A stretch of DNA of 64,000 nucleotides, from positions 246,001-310,000 of the forward strand of contig JAQGDQ010000015.1 in NCBI GenBank assembly GCA_030141605.1, written 5' to 3'. This stretch comes from Tubiluchus corallicola (Eukaryota > Priapulida > Priapulimorpha > Priapulimorphida > Tubiluchidae). Both the position numbers and the translations under genes were made by a program. Positions 12,571 through 24,565 of this stretch are shown here, one piece after another (position 1 is the first letter of the stretch; the number at the start of each line of letters is the position of its first letter). A model generated the notes under the pieces. That model saw only the letters and a program-made list of their open reading frames with translations, did not search any database and was not told where the DNA came from.

Positions 12571-12669
12571 CAAACCTAAAAGACCGGAAACTCTGTAGGA
12601 AGCGACTATTGAGGCCAGGTGTCGCCACTAGTAACTTATAGCTAAACTAAATTTGACAAACAAAATCCT

Positions 12670-13030
12670 TGACAGCTACTACTACTAAAAGAGCCTAATT
12701 TTCTATGGGATGGGTTGAAAGTAACATGGCAATGCACTGCCACGGCGACGAAGTAGCTCACAGTTCAAAAGGGAAGCCTGCACTTATTCTTTTTTAAATT
12801 CATATTTAAATAGATAACGTAACGTTCAAAAGATTATTCTTGATTTCTCGTTTAAATACTTACTGTACTGTTCAAGTGCTTTGTCTAATTATTATATGCT
12901 GCATTTGCAAAACTTCGCATGTTATTGCTCAAGTGATTAACTTCACGTCATTTGCTCAAGGCACACAATAGTATTTGATTAATTCGTGCTCAATTTTACA
13001 ATTTTATTATGTTACATTTAAATAGCAATT
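12670..13030. other. Intergenic, nothing recognised
   Basis: AT-rich sequence; a short CTA run (12677-12687) is the only repeat noticed. No gene supported. Confidence 0.4.
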
Positions 13031-13036
13031 TATCTA

Positions 13037-13100
13037 AAACCTTATTAATAGCAATTTTTCTGGTGGTCACCCATCAATTTACTAACCAACTAGAGACAAA
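13037..13100 (-). repeat. 5S rRNA-like fragment (box C region), minus strand
   Basis: On the minus strand it reads GGTTAGTAAATTGATGGGTGACC, matching the 5S box C region and the bases after it with a few changes. It is about 85% similar by eye to the fragment at 14322-14383 on the same strand, including the non-5S extension into AATAAGGTTT. Shared sequence beyond 5S indicates a repeat family rather than independent 5S pseudogenes. Confidence 0.55.
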
Positions 13101-13749
13101 TTTTGCCACTAGATTAATTTTGCCATTAGAGATAAAATATACGAGTTCTAAGATTAACATTCTGCATGAGCCAAATACAAGAAAACAAAAATTAATCACT
13201 TTTGTCGATTCAAGACAAAAATCTTCTTATGACGTATTAGCATTGCTATGGAATTCTTGGCCAATGAAATAAAAATTCCGCTTTGTATCACGCGGCTTGT
13301 TGACGTTAAATTTGTGATTTTGGTTATTTTCTGTGAATTGAAAAGAATAATAATAATAATTTATCAATAAATATAAAATGCATTGCAGTATGTTGAGATG
13401 TTGATTGGAACAAAATTGTAAACGTTTGCTAGATTATTATCTACAATATTCTGACACTTTAATATATCACACTGCGTAATAGTTTCTCACCTTCTTCTCT
13501 TTGTCTAAACAAACATTCATTTCAATGTGCCAAACTTGACAGTTCTTTCTAGAACAAGTGTTCCTGGCGTTAACAGGAACAGTTAACAGCAACAAAGTGA
13601 GAAGACTATGTAACATATTGGAGGTTAAGCTACATGTGTCAGTAAAGCTGAGGTTTGTAAATATGAGTACGTTTTAGTAAAAAAATCGAATTTGCACTCT
13701 GCCCGTTTTCACTCATAAATTCCGCTTACAAATAATGAATTTTAAATAT

Positions 13750-13830
13750 TAGGAGAGGAGGAGAAAGAGAGAGGCAGAGGAGGGAGGGAGTGAGACAGAA
13801 AGAGAAAGAGGAGAGAGGGGAAGTTTAGCG
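13750..13830. repeat. GA-rich low-complexity tract
   Basis: Imperfect purine-rich run of GGA and GA units; no gene. Confidence 0.85.
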
Positions 13831-14007
13831 AATGGTACTTTAGTTTCACAAACCGCACTTTAGAGAATTTAGTCAAACTTAAATTCGCGTTATATTTCGG
13901 ATCCTGCAATGAAAGGTGGACTTTAACTTGGTTGGGTGCAGACTATGAAATGTTTCAATTTCGCCATCCCTGTTAAAGATAATAAATATTGATTCTATAG
14001 TCAATAA

Positions 14008-14309
<302 letters not shown>

Positions 14310-14440
14310 CACTCTTACTAGAACCTTATTAACAGCATTTTTCCTGATGGTCACCTATCAATTTACTAACCAGCTTAGCGTTGCTTAGCTTTAATTGCTG
14401 ATCACACATACACGGTAATCAATCAATTATTCTTCCAAAT
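14310..14440 (-). mobile_element. 5S rRNA-derived SINE-like copy with TAG tail
   Basis: On the minus strand AGCTAAGCAACGCTAAGC is followed by GGTTAGTAAATTGATAGGTGACC, which covers the 5S box A to box C region and its downstream bases, as in metazoan 5S rRNA. About 30 bp of non-5S sequence (including TTAATAAGGTT) follows and then the long TAG array. 5S-promoter head, short body and simple tail is the plan of 5S-derived (SINE3-type) elements, although the body is unusually short. A target duplication was not found. Confidence 0.55.
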
Positions 14441-17157
14441 CTAAAAAGTGTGACGAAGCAACAACGTATATCAAAAAAACGAATGTCATCTAAATGCTTA
14501 GTTGCTTACTTAGATAACTAACGAAATTATTAAACGTATCACTCTTTCTCACTTTTGACAATTACCGTGTTTACTATAGATAGCTGATTAATTGTAATTA
14601 GGCTTTTTATTGTCTCGCCTTCCAGTACAACAAAAATATTATTACTGCAGTTTAAGAACTGTGAATGAGCAATATAAAAATGAAACTTGAGCACTAGTAT
14701 GTAGTGTTACAATTGTGACTATTGTAAACCGTGCTAAAGCATATACATATAGATACGGAGAGTACGCTATAGAAAAGTAAAATAAACTTAAACTTAAACA
14801 CTGTAAATTATATTATATGCGTACGACGACCCACCTGCCTCGAAATACAAGCGCCGGGTCTGGATACAAATGCTTAAACAGGAAAAGGCAGCAGAAGGAG
14901 AGAAACTAGGTAGATAAACGAAAATGGATAACTGCAATTGCACATTGTACCAGTGTTCAAATTGCTAATCTTTTCTGAGGCACTGAATGTCTCAAAGTAA
15001 TGCTTTAGATATGCCTAGTCTAATCGTCATTAGGTTATTTAATATGCATTCAGAGGAGCCATTGCTTCTTATTTCACAGGAGAATTGACATCTGCCTGTA
15101 ACTTGTTGACTCTCTCATTTGATTTTAACGGTAATGGGCTAATGTTGTAATGTAAGTTTCAGGCTTTACTAAAAATGAGAAAGCGCTATAGATGTTGTTT
15201 TTACTTCACTTTATTAATAAAGGAGAGGAAAAACAGCGTCTATACTACTTTCGTATTTTTAGTAAAGTCTGAAATTCACTGTATGACATTAGCCCATTTT
15301 ACCATATGCGCTGATCTCCCCGCCTTCAACACAATGTTAGGAAAAAAATTTGTTATTAGGCTTTCATGACCAGGGCAAAGTTTGACCTAATCAAGTAGAT
15401 GGCTTGTTTACGTTGACAGTTGTAAAGAGTTAACCTTGAGTCAGGATTGACTACTCTGCGGCAAACAAGCAGCTTATAGAACCTTGATACAGACAAGATA
15501 GCGGAGCAGGTATAACCAAAACATGACACGTGTGCAGGTTGCGAAGTAAAGAGTTATATGTTACAAAAATTTCATTTTAGACTCAGTAACTACGTAAAAT
15601 AGCTATAAAATCAATCAATTAAAGCAATCAACTATACGAATGTTCAATTCAAACAGATGGCAAATGAACAAAAATTTTCTAAATATTTCAGGTGATATCA
15701 TAATAATTAATTAATTAGTTATAGGGAATTACATTGCAACGAACTAAGCATAATCGTCGTCGTCATCATCGTCATCATTAAAGCCATCAGTATCAATCGC
15801 TTCATCTTCATCATTAAATATAATGATAAAAATGTTTCTATTTCAGAGAAAGTGCATGTGTTTCGTCTTGTGTATTTTTGTAAATGTGTTTGGCGCTGTA
15901 AACATCACCATCCTTATCATCATCATCATCATCGTCGTCGTCGTCTTCCTCCTCCTCCTCCTCCTCCTCCTAGTCATCATCATCATTTTTGTTAAACAAA
16001 TATTTAAGCAGAATTGCTCCAAAAAATCTTTAAGCAGACTTTCTTAAATTCAAATTTCTAAACAAGTTGTATTCGACTTGATCTCAGGCCTATTTTAAAT
16101 TTTAAAGCTTCTTTGAAATGCGTATGCATTTACAAAAAATTCAAAAATAACCTCTGAAATTACTTATTCACACTTATTTAGTTATGAGCAAAACATAAAC
16201 GAAAACAAATTCAGAAATAAAAATTAAAATAAAGTGATTCAAAAAGAATTTTTATTTACACATTTTCATTTTGCGTGCAATATATCACATTTGAAAAAGA
16301 AAATGTAGCTATAGAGTATAGTCAACATGAAAACTACTTAACAATTAACAATATAATACAGAATTTTGCACAGCACGAGAAAAATAACATTAGTACTGTA
16401 ACTGAATGCGTATAATAATAATTTAATAGTAATAAAACGGCGTAAAACAATTTTATAAGAATTAACGTAACCAAAAACACCGAATCACAATTATTAAAAT
16501 CATAAATACAGGACATTTATTTCTAACATGTCACCTATAGTCGTCTACTGGTATTACAATGTATATACAACCAAGGGCCACGGCCATTAACCTATATCGC
16601 ATAACCATTAGCAGTTTGCAACTTAGCATACTATGTAAAACTGAATTCACACAAAACATTAGAACAGATATGTTTTTAAAGCTAGATACACAGATATTGT
16701 TACTCTTTTCACGCATTGCAGTAACAACTAGAAGCTGATTAATCACCTTCAAACATCATAAAATGCTTGAAGCTATTTATTGTAAGCTTAAAAACAACAA
16801 AAGATTTGTTTTTAGACGCCACCGCAGTTTTTAGAGTATTTTTATAAACGCAATAATTATTGAAGACGATAAGCGCAAATTTGTTTGCACTTTTTTATTA
16901 CATAATTAAAAATTATCGCACAACATATTGCTACTTTGTTTTTCCGTTTCCTTTCATAATATTCCCATACTTATTTTTTCAGAAGTTGCTAGAAAAGTTC
17001 AGTAATGAAGTTATTGCAATACCCTAATTATGAGCAGTTAAAAATACATTAAACCCAATAGAAATTCGGTTGACAAAAATTCAGGTTTGCCTAACTCTAA
17101 TTATGTCTAGTCTACACTTCGGAATTCTTGTAGCACAGTTACATATTGCAAGCGCTT
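14441..17157. other. Intergenic; small CAT/CGT/CTC microsatellites
   Basis: AT-rich. Short triplet arrays lie at about 15750-15825 (CGT/CAT) and 15905-15985 (CAT, CGT, CTC). The stretch 16160-17157 is probably the 3' UTR and flank of the zinc-finger gene: on the minus strand an AATAAA lies at 16894-16899, about 260 bp past its stop. No other gene supported. Confidence 0.45.
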
Positions 17158-18456
17158 TTAATGGCTATCTCCTGTCGAAGAACCGTTCATATTGGTCGCC
17201 GTCGGCATTTTAATAACAGAAGTTCGAAAACTACTTTCAAGATTCATCTTTTTTTGCTTCTGGACAATAGTAACTATGGGCTGGAGAGGCCAGACCGAGG
17301 GAGCATGCCATAGGTCAAGATGCTTGGACAAATCCGACTGACTGGACAGTGACATACCACATCTGGAACATTTATAGGGACGCGCAAAAATTCGGGAAGG
17401 TTTCTGCTCCGAGGTACCACCAGGTGAGTCAACTTCCATAGGACTAGTGCTCTTCATGCTGATTCCTGAAGACGGGCTACTACCTGTATCATCTCCCGTA
17501 CTCGTAGGAGGGGTGGTAAGGGCCTCTGCAGAGGTAGTAAAATTGTCGTTATCCGTTGGACGCTCTCTGGATATGCCCCATTTTCGCTTGAAACGCTTCT
17601 TCAATGGTAAATCGTTTGAAAATGTCTCTGTGTAATAAGGTTGTGTTAGTCCATATATTGAATAGCTTGCACACAACGAACGAAGTCCCTCTTCTGGGCT
17701 TAATCGTTCCACTCCATCCGCAGGAGTTAGTGAATGAAACCCCCCCGGATTAGTGATAGGATTAAGTCTTTCATATACTGAACTTACATTGCTGGAAGAT
17801 GCTTCTCTTTTCTCTGCGACACGTTCATTTATCAGATTGCTATTGCTCGTTCGTGGACTTGACAAACCCCTGAGACGGATGTTACTAGCATCATTGCCAC
17901 TTTCATTTGTCGTTGCGTTATTGGCGTTGTTGCTTTCTTCTACCTCATCATCCACATTTTCCACATCGACTTCTTCAGCGTCACCGCTGTCACGAGATGA
18001 ATTTGGGGATACCTCCCCATCTGCGAACTTCCGATGGACCTTTTTATGTCGTTCCAAGTTGCTTTTGTGACTCGTTGCATAATCACACAATTCGCAAACG
18101 AAGTCTTTCTGTCCGCTGTGGACGCTCAGGTGCCGTTTCAGCAAAGCCTTTCTGCAAAAGTTCCTGTTGCAGAGACGGCAACGGTAGCCGCTACGGTGGA
18201 ATATGGCAGCGTGATTTCGCAGAGCAGCTTTACAACTGAACCTTATATCACAGCACTCAAGTACCTGATCACACTCTTGATGCATGGTTGATATGTGTCG
18301 CTTCAAGTTGTTTTTTCTGTCTGTGGTGTAGCGACATTCTGTACAACGAAATATTTTTTTCTCCCAGTAGTCTTCCATACGGGTGTAAAGCGGGTGTGGC
18401 ATAGGCACCGGTGCAGGGCCTCCTGGCAGGGCAAACGGCGAAAACATATTAAACAT
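17158..18456 (-). CDS. C2H2 zinc-finger protein, 432 aa, intact single-exon ORF
   Basis: An intact frame of 432 residues starts at ATG 18454-18456; an in-frame TAA lies four codons upstream, which supports this start. Four zinc fingers are clustered near the N-terminus: residues about 36-59 (C38, C41, H54, H59), about 66-87 (degenerate, adjacent Cys68-Cys69 instead of C-x2-C), 91-113 and 119-141. A lone finger lies near the C-terminus at about 361-384 (YKCSRCGMSL, HLDLWH). The linker between them is Ser/Asn/acidic with a basic patch (PLKKRFKRKW), probably disordered with a nuclear-localisation role. It is presumably a nuclear DNA-binding regulator. I do not recognise the orthologue. An upstream 5' UTR intron cannot be excluded. 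The coding frame itself is convincing. Confidence 0.85.
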   Translation of the reverse strand: MFNMFSPFALPGGPAPVPMPHPLYTRMEDYWEKKIFRCTECRYTTDRKNNLKRHISTMHQECDQVLECCDIRFSCKAALRNHAAIFHRSGYRCRLCNRNFCRKALLKRHLSVHSGQKDFVCELCDYATSHKSNLERHKKVHRKFADGEVSPNSSRDSGDAEEVDVENVDDEVEESNNANNATTNESGNDASNIRLRGLSSPRTSNSNLINERVAEKREASSSNVSSVYERLNPITNPGGFHSLTPADGVERLSPEEGLRSLCASYSIYGLTQPYYTETFSNDLPLKKRFKRKWGISRERPTDNDNFTTSAEALTTPPTSTGDDTGSSPSSGISMKSTSPMEVDSPGGTSEQKPSRIFARPYKCSRCGMSLSSQSDLSKHLDLWHAPSVWPLQPIVTIVQKQKKMNLESSFRTSVIKMPTATNMNGSSTGDSH

Positions 18457-18559
18457 ATTTGCAAGTTACTAGTACATCCGCAGTATGCACACACAAACTC
18501 GCGAGAACACCTGACCCGTACTGACCGCTGTCCACTCCGACCGACCGCTCAACTCTTTG

Positions 18560-18600
18560 CCCATACGCGGCGCTCACCTGCTTTTATCGATACGCCGTTG
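18560..18600 (-). promoter_or_regulatory. Candidate promoter of the zinc-finger gene
   Basis: On the minus strand a GATAAAAG TATA-like box (about 18576-18583) and a CAGGTG E-box (about 18568-18573) lie roughly 110-130 bp upstream of the zinc-finger ATG, in a local GC-richer stretch. CAGGTGAGC could instead be a splice donor of a leader exon. Assignment is by position only. Confidence 0.3.
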
Positions 18601-18659
18601 ACTCTTTGGCCACCATATAGCACAAAGCAAACAGGTTGCTTCTCATTTGCATAAAAATG

Positions 18660-19900
18660 GACATTGGTCATCTCCGGCCACGGGTACTCGCGTCTGGCTG
18701 ACCTGCTTGCCTGACAACCACACTATTCCCACGATGATAACACGTTTTGTTTTTATACTAGGTTACGTAATCTTGTTGCAGGTAGAGGCAGTTAATCACC
18801 CTTCCGGTTGTTTCAATTATGCATCAATAACTCTTTCATCAACTACTCAAAATCAGTCCAGCCACGAATTCACCGTTGTAAAAAAATTAGACTTTTAGTG
18901 AGGATACTGATAATTTTACACCAGGTATTATTACACGTTTTTCCAATTTATCCGTCTAATAGCTTAAGTGTTTCAAAAACTCAGCGTTGTGATCAATATA
19001 ATCGAATTACACGCTTCACCAACTCGATTCTCCTGCTGGAAGCCTCACCTTTCTGTAGATTTTTTTGTTTGTTTGCTTGTTTATTTCTTGCTTTAGCAGT
19101 TCTAATAAGAAATTTCTGTTTTACCAATGGAATAAAAAACTGTCTCCTAGTTCATTTTCTGAACTTTGTTCAGCCTTTCAGTGGTTTTTAGTTCTCCTTC
19201 AGTTGTTCACTTTTCAGATCTTGCAGTCAAACTTTAGTTTTTAGCTTTTTAGCCATTTGACGTCGTGCTCATAAGCCGCTTCCCGCGTGCTAATTAAGCA
19301 GTTCAGCTTCTGCGTTAACTAACGAGGTAGTTAATGAGAAGTTTGGTATTTAAAAAGTATGGTGCATGGTGCTTTTCATTTGACGATTTCTTGTATAATC
19401 TGAAGTATTTGAGTAAAAACCATCGACGCTGAACCTACACACGGAAAGTTTCTAAAGTAAGCCAATACGGAAAACTTATTTTGTTTTGTCATGAATAAAT
19501 GAAAATTGAGCGATCGTATATTCATTAGGTATCTGTTAGAAACTGATAAATTTCAACACATACAACGTTTGAAGTAAAAAAGTTTGGCGCTTACCAGATA
19601 AAATGTCAGATAAAGACATTCTTAAATAAAAAATAAATCTTAAAAAACGTCAATTTCTTTTTACATTTTTTATTTGTAAATCAAGTATTTACCCACCTGC
19701 ATAAAGTACTTCACTTTATCTTAAATTCTCTCATTATGAACAAAAGGTCATGATGTATAACTTTATAAGAAAACAAAATATTCTCAAGTAAATAACTTCG
19801 AAAAACACATTGGAATTATTTTTGTATAAGATTTTCAGCAAAAACCGTCGCGTTCTGCCACCACTCACTGGCTTCAAAAACTGTCTACCAGCGCTCAGTG
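18660..19900. other. Intergenic upstream of the zinc-finger gene
   Basis: No supported gene. Open frames on the plus strand (for example 18647-18898 and 18808-19191) lack any domain-like content. Confidence 0.4.
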
Positions 19901-19929
19901 GCTTCACCTAGAAACACAAATTTTACACC

Positions 19930-20225
19930 TCCGTTAGGTGACTCGTTTTCCGAGTGCGCGTGACGTCACGGCAGTGCCTCATACTTCATACCTTGATTCT
20001 TTCTGATTGCCAGCAATTAGAGATCAGATTTGCTTCACGGTATTTAATCTGTTTGACAGTCCATAATAGCGAATCGGTTTGATGGATAATGGCGGCTGTT
20101 AACGCCTCGCCTATGCTTTTCCTCAATTGCGCTCAGGTAACCAGGGTTTCACACGGTTTTACCTCGTTGGTAAATTGGGAAGCTTGGTAGAATGCGAAAC
20201 GAGTATAAAAGGAAAACAGAAACTT
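19930..20225 (+). promoter_or_regulatory. Promoter-like block with CRE and TATA motifs
   Basis: A perfect TGACGTCA (19961-19968) follows the small inverted repeat ACTCGTTTTCCGAGT (19941-19955). A TATAAAAG (20204-20211) lies about 240 bp downstream. The segment is less AT-rich than its surroundings. Only a 17-codon reading frame follows, so if it is a promoter its transcript is non-coding or spliced to exons I cannot see. Confidence 0.3.
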
Positions 20226-20229
20226 CTTG

Positions 20230-21480
20230 TAATGGCCCGAAATAACAAAAAGATACACCATAAAGATTATAAGATTAGTGTTTGAAATTTATTAAGTAAA
20301 AATTTAAATTTGTATTTATATTTTAAGTTTGAGGTAAAATGTACAATGTATATAGAATCTGTGACAGTCGTGATATAAAATTGCTGTTTGTGGTCGTTCA
20401 CGCACAACTAAATCAACTAAATGTACGGAAATTAATTCGATCATTTTTTGTAAAATTGTAAATAAGGATTAATATAATAATCTCGAATAAAATCAAAGCT
20501 TAAACATTATCCCTATAAAACAGAAAAGCTTTAGGATTTACGATTATAGTTTTTAAGAATGTAAATTTTTGGGGCACAAACAGTGATCAAAAGGGTGATT
20601 ATTGTATATGAAAATACCGTAAAGGAACGAAGATTAGGAAAGAAATGTTACAGAAGACTCGACAAAACCACCTCTTAGTACTGGCTCTATCTTTCCCAGC
20701 TGGTAAAATGAACCCGTAATTCAAGTATAGCGTTTTTTAGACAAAATTCAGTAAAAAGTGATATATTTTGCTATTTCAAGTGGCAAACTACGACTATGTG
20801 CTGCCTGATTCTAGTGAGGAGACTTTGCGTGCTCCGCCTCAACTCATCTGTAGTTTTATTCGTTCTAATGACTGACACATGTCACTCAACAATAGGAAGC
20901 CAGCGGCTTTTGTTTTACTGCCGTGCAATGCGTTACGTAACAACATTTACCCATTATTCCCGTAATATAAACTATACCTTTATTAGTCCACATTAGGGCA
21001 ATTAGTGCAAAATGCATATTAATGCGGCTTTGTTAATTAATTAGCAATAATCGAGACGCGCAACATATGATGATGATGATGCAGTGGTGCGTGTGTGATG
21101 GTGGCGACATTGGAGACTCGGCTCTGTTAAAGACCTTCACTATAAACACTTTAAGCAACGCTCGTTGAAACGAGTTCGTATGAACATTAGAACTTGTGGA
21201 TGAGAGCGATGGTAGTGTGATGGCGGTATCTACTTTTTTGGCAACATGGTGGCTTAATCTTACACCAACGAGAATATTTTGCAGGATGGTAGTTGTTGAT
21301 GTTTTTTCAGATGAGTTTGGTTAGAGTTAACAATAATGTAATTAATTACAACTAAACAGAGAAGCATTGATGCGTTATATCAGTTTAAAATGTACCATTG
21401 TCGCCATCAAAGGCAGTGAGAGTAATTTCATAAACAAAATAAAAGCAAAATCATTTCTAGAAGCAGAACTTTTAGCGAGT
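20230..21480. other. Intergenic, nothing recognised
   Basis: AT-rich with short GAT runs near 21069; no gene supported. Confidence 0.4.
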
Positions 21481-21481
21481 A

Positions 21482-21800
21482 ACACCACCATCATCAGCAG
21501 CAGCAGCAAACGTATAGTAACCACGACAACAACAGCAATGGCAACAACAACAACAGCAACAACAACAACAACAACGACGACGACAACAACAACAACATCA
21601 ACAACAACAACAGCAACAGCAACAACAGTAGCAATAGCAATACTTGCAGCTACATGAGCAGCACTTGAGCAAAAATAGCAGCAGCAGTAACATAGTAGTA
21701 GGAGCAACAAATACAGCAATAGCAGCACCTGCAACAGGAATAGCAACAGCAGTAGCACAACAGTAACAACAGCAACAGAGCTGCTTTACCACCACTACCA
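21482..21800. repeat. Imperfect CAA/CAG/CGA triplet region
   Basis: CAA- and CAG-rich imperfect triplets with scattered substitutions. Long open frames exist in several phases on both strands, as expected of triplet repeats; none has non-repetitive flanking coding sequence. Confidence 0.9.
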
Positions 21801-22089
21801 TTCACCACAACAACCGATATTGTTTTTTTAACTGCTATCAGCAGCACCATTAATATCACCAACACTACTATAACCACCACTAACATCACCAGGTCCCAAA
21901 CCACCGCCACGACCATCGTCTTTGCACATCACTAAGGATGTTGCGAAAATGGGATCTGAAGACACTACAGAATGGGAAATTGCAATTAACATGAGAAGTG
22001 AAAACTCATGTCAGTTTAACATCGAATGTGCTTAACTGCAATTATAAAAGGCTCATAATCACTGGCGTATAAATACATAAACTATTTAA

Positions 22090-22340
22090 AGCTAATAATT
22101 CAGCTTTGATGTATGATGCACGCTCGAGTTGAAAAGAGGCGCCATGATTGTTTTTTGTCATTAATTTTTTCGTAAGCGCCCGCGCTTAATTGGGCGGATC
22201 TCGTTTATATCAATCCGCGCGGTTTACCGGTTGTTTTTTCTCTTTTACCTGTCCAACGAGCGTGCACGCGTGACCGACAGGAGGCGCTTAAATGTATCAT
22301 TAGTGTAACCATGGCAATCGCATCATGATGTCCCATTCAT
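22090..22340. promoter_or_regulatory. Candidate conserved regulatory block
   Basis: Unique, locally GC-rich and CpG-containing (GCGCCCGCGCTTAATTGGGC near 22177) between AT-rich repeats, without an open frame. It contains homeodomain-like TTAATTG and a GCGTGC/GCACGC cluster. The shape suits a cis-regulatory element of the zinc-finger gene about 3.7 kb away; this is inference from composition. Confidence 0.25.
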
Positions 22341-23220
22341 CAGACAAGTGATTTTTATTAACGATTTTTGTTTATTCGGCTTCTATGTTTTGTCTTTAAT
22401 GCAATGTTAGAAATTTCCTACAAAACCACAACATGATCCATTGATGTAAGCGCGTTTATGTAAGCGCTCTGCATAAATTGAGATGTGGCACTCAGTCATG
22501 AAATATTAAAATTTTAATAATTTTGTAACTATAATTATAATTATTGTAAAATAAATCAAGTAATTAGAGAGTAGAGAAAAACTAACAATCTATATACTTT
22601 ATTAAATATAATACTTCAGCTCTGATTACCTGAAAAGAAATGCGTGTTTTCATGATGTACTTAAAATACGTAAATACAAAACTAGTTAATGTCGAATGAT
22701 TAAAATGAATAATTACTACATAATTTTAAATAAGTCAGTGCGATATTATACGAAATGTAAGGGAGGATGAAGTGTAATATTTATAGAATCCTTCCCCTCT
22801 CAGGTAAGTTGAATGAACACAATTATTAAAAATTATTCTTATAATATATTTCGTGTAGTAATAGTGTAGTAATAGTAATAGTGTAGTGTAGTAATAGTGT
22901 AGTAATAATAAAAAGGAGATGCGCATATTAAAAACGTGTTTAAAATAAATGTACGTTTTAAAAGATATTTAAAATATAATGTGCATATCTTCAAAACAAT
23001 GTATGCGTAACAATAACAAGTTTTTAATTTAATTTGTACGTGTCAGAACTTAATAGCCTTATAAATTATAAAAACGATTTGATTTTGCAAGAGAATTTAT
23101 AAAATATTTAAATGCAGCATCGATGTGAAAGTAAAGTTGTGTAGTTTTTCAAACACCCTTCTACACTTATAAAAACGTATGTACGTCTAAGTAATATATT
23201 TTGTTCGCTCATAGTGTAAT
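22341..23220. other. AT-rich intergenic with small TAGTAG-type runs
   Basis: No gene. Imperfect GTAGTAATA repeats at about 22856-22911. Confidence 0.45.
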
Positions 23221-23224
23221 TTGA

Positions 23225-23560
23225 CTATGTGACAGCCACGAGTCAAAGAATTATTTAGTAGATATAGCAGATTCATCATAGCTCATTTATGCCTAACGCT
23301 GTTTGGTGTCAGTAATCTTCAAACACCATCCATGCTGTTTCTTGACCATGATGTCAGATTGTCTTATACACAGCGGTTTCTAATCATATCCGCTAATTAC
23401 AGGTACATTAATTACTGCACGCTCTACCTGCGCAGGTGACCTACAAACATTATCCTTGTTAACGATTGCATCATCGGCAGGTTCTTCCTTGTTGAGCGCA
23501 AAGGTTCTGTTGTCTACCTGATTGCTAATCTACGCCCTGATCCGTTAATTAATGAATACG
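23225..23560. promoter_or_regulatory. Candidate enhancer with palindromic E-box
   Basis: Unique, non-repetitive DNA with many developmental-factor-like words: several TAATTA/TTAATTA, repeated CTACCTG/CAGGTG, and the perfect 12-bp palindrome ACCTGCGCAGGT at 23426-23437, which presents CAGGTR on both strands. No open frame. Function is inferred from motif density only. Confidence 0.25.
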
Positions 23561-23994
23561 ATAGTAACAAGTACAAAGTGGGAAGGCAGTAGTGAACACG
23601 TACTCTATGGAGCTTTGAAAATCCTGTAAAAATAACACGTGGAATTTTGTTATCGTTGTCCATTTTAGTTAAAAATCACGGAAAGCGTTCAACGTTTTCC
23701 TCATGCACTGGATATTGGCATTGAAGGCAACAACAAGCTTCACATGGATGCGCCCCTCGCGAACTTTGATGCGAGCGTGAGAATTTTTACTGATTCACCT
23801 ATGTAATTAACCATGCAGTCTTAATTGGTTTTAGACAATTTAATGTGTCACTTGTGAAAAGACAGACACGCGAGGCACATCACTCAAAACAAGGACCTGG
23901 ATTTGAAAACAACAAACACAGCACAAAATTCTTTAAAAACGGTAAAAACAGGAAAGAAATAAAATGGTCTATGAAAATTTTTGGCCCTGACTTA

Positions 23995-24138
<144 letters not shown>

Positions 24139-24139
24139 G

Positions 24140-24560
24140 CGTTCCCTGAACTAATTGCTACAGCTATTTTTGTGGTCAAAATGAAGGAGTGCCTATAGCT
24201 GAAATGACAAAGACCTGGTCTACATGGATCCAGAGAATGTTATTGGGCATACGTCTGGTATAACTACTTTCTAATATTTGTGAAACATGAGATGTGGAGT
24301 TGGATTTGTCCGTGTTTTTGTTTGTTTTTGAAATATATGTTTTTGACATTTTGTACGTACATGGTCACGTTATATCTTCATGCCTTAAACACATAGCAAC
24401 AGCACACCACCATACATCTTACTGATTTGAAAAAGTTTTTTTGTAGTGGTAAGGAATTGTTTAAAATACATCATGAAACTAACAATATTAATTTCACTGT
24501 TTTAGAATTGCACAAAGCAATTATACGTGTACAGTGAATGAAACAATGTTTAGACTTAAT
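24140..24560. other. Intergenic, nothing recognised
   Basis: Short AT-rich stretch between two microsatellites; no gene supported. Confidence 0.4.
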
Positions 24561-24565
24561 TACTT

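Larger units (their letters stand above)
11991..12661 (-). mobile_element. Retroposed copy with TAG-repeat tail, flanked by a 13-bp target duplication
   Basis: The 13-mer AAATTTGACAAAC occurs at 11991-12003 and again at 12649-12661, flanking a block of about 645 bp. Read on the minus strand, the block starts at 12648 with unique sequence and ends in a long TAG-type array (12253 down to 12004). A microsatellite tail next to a target-site duplication is what non-LTR/SINE retroposition produces. The body has no recognisable ORF domain. It is inserted just 3' of the 5S-like sequence, so it appears nested in that older repeat. Confidence 0.55.

Noticed and set aside
17907-18291. Plus-strand open frames antisense to the zinc-finger gene
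   Set aside because: Shadows of the minus-strand coding sequence.
21375-21916. Gln/Thr-rich or Leu/Val-rich protein gene
   Set aside because: Imperfect CAA/CAG triplets open in many frames on both strands; no domain and no splice context.
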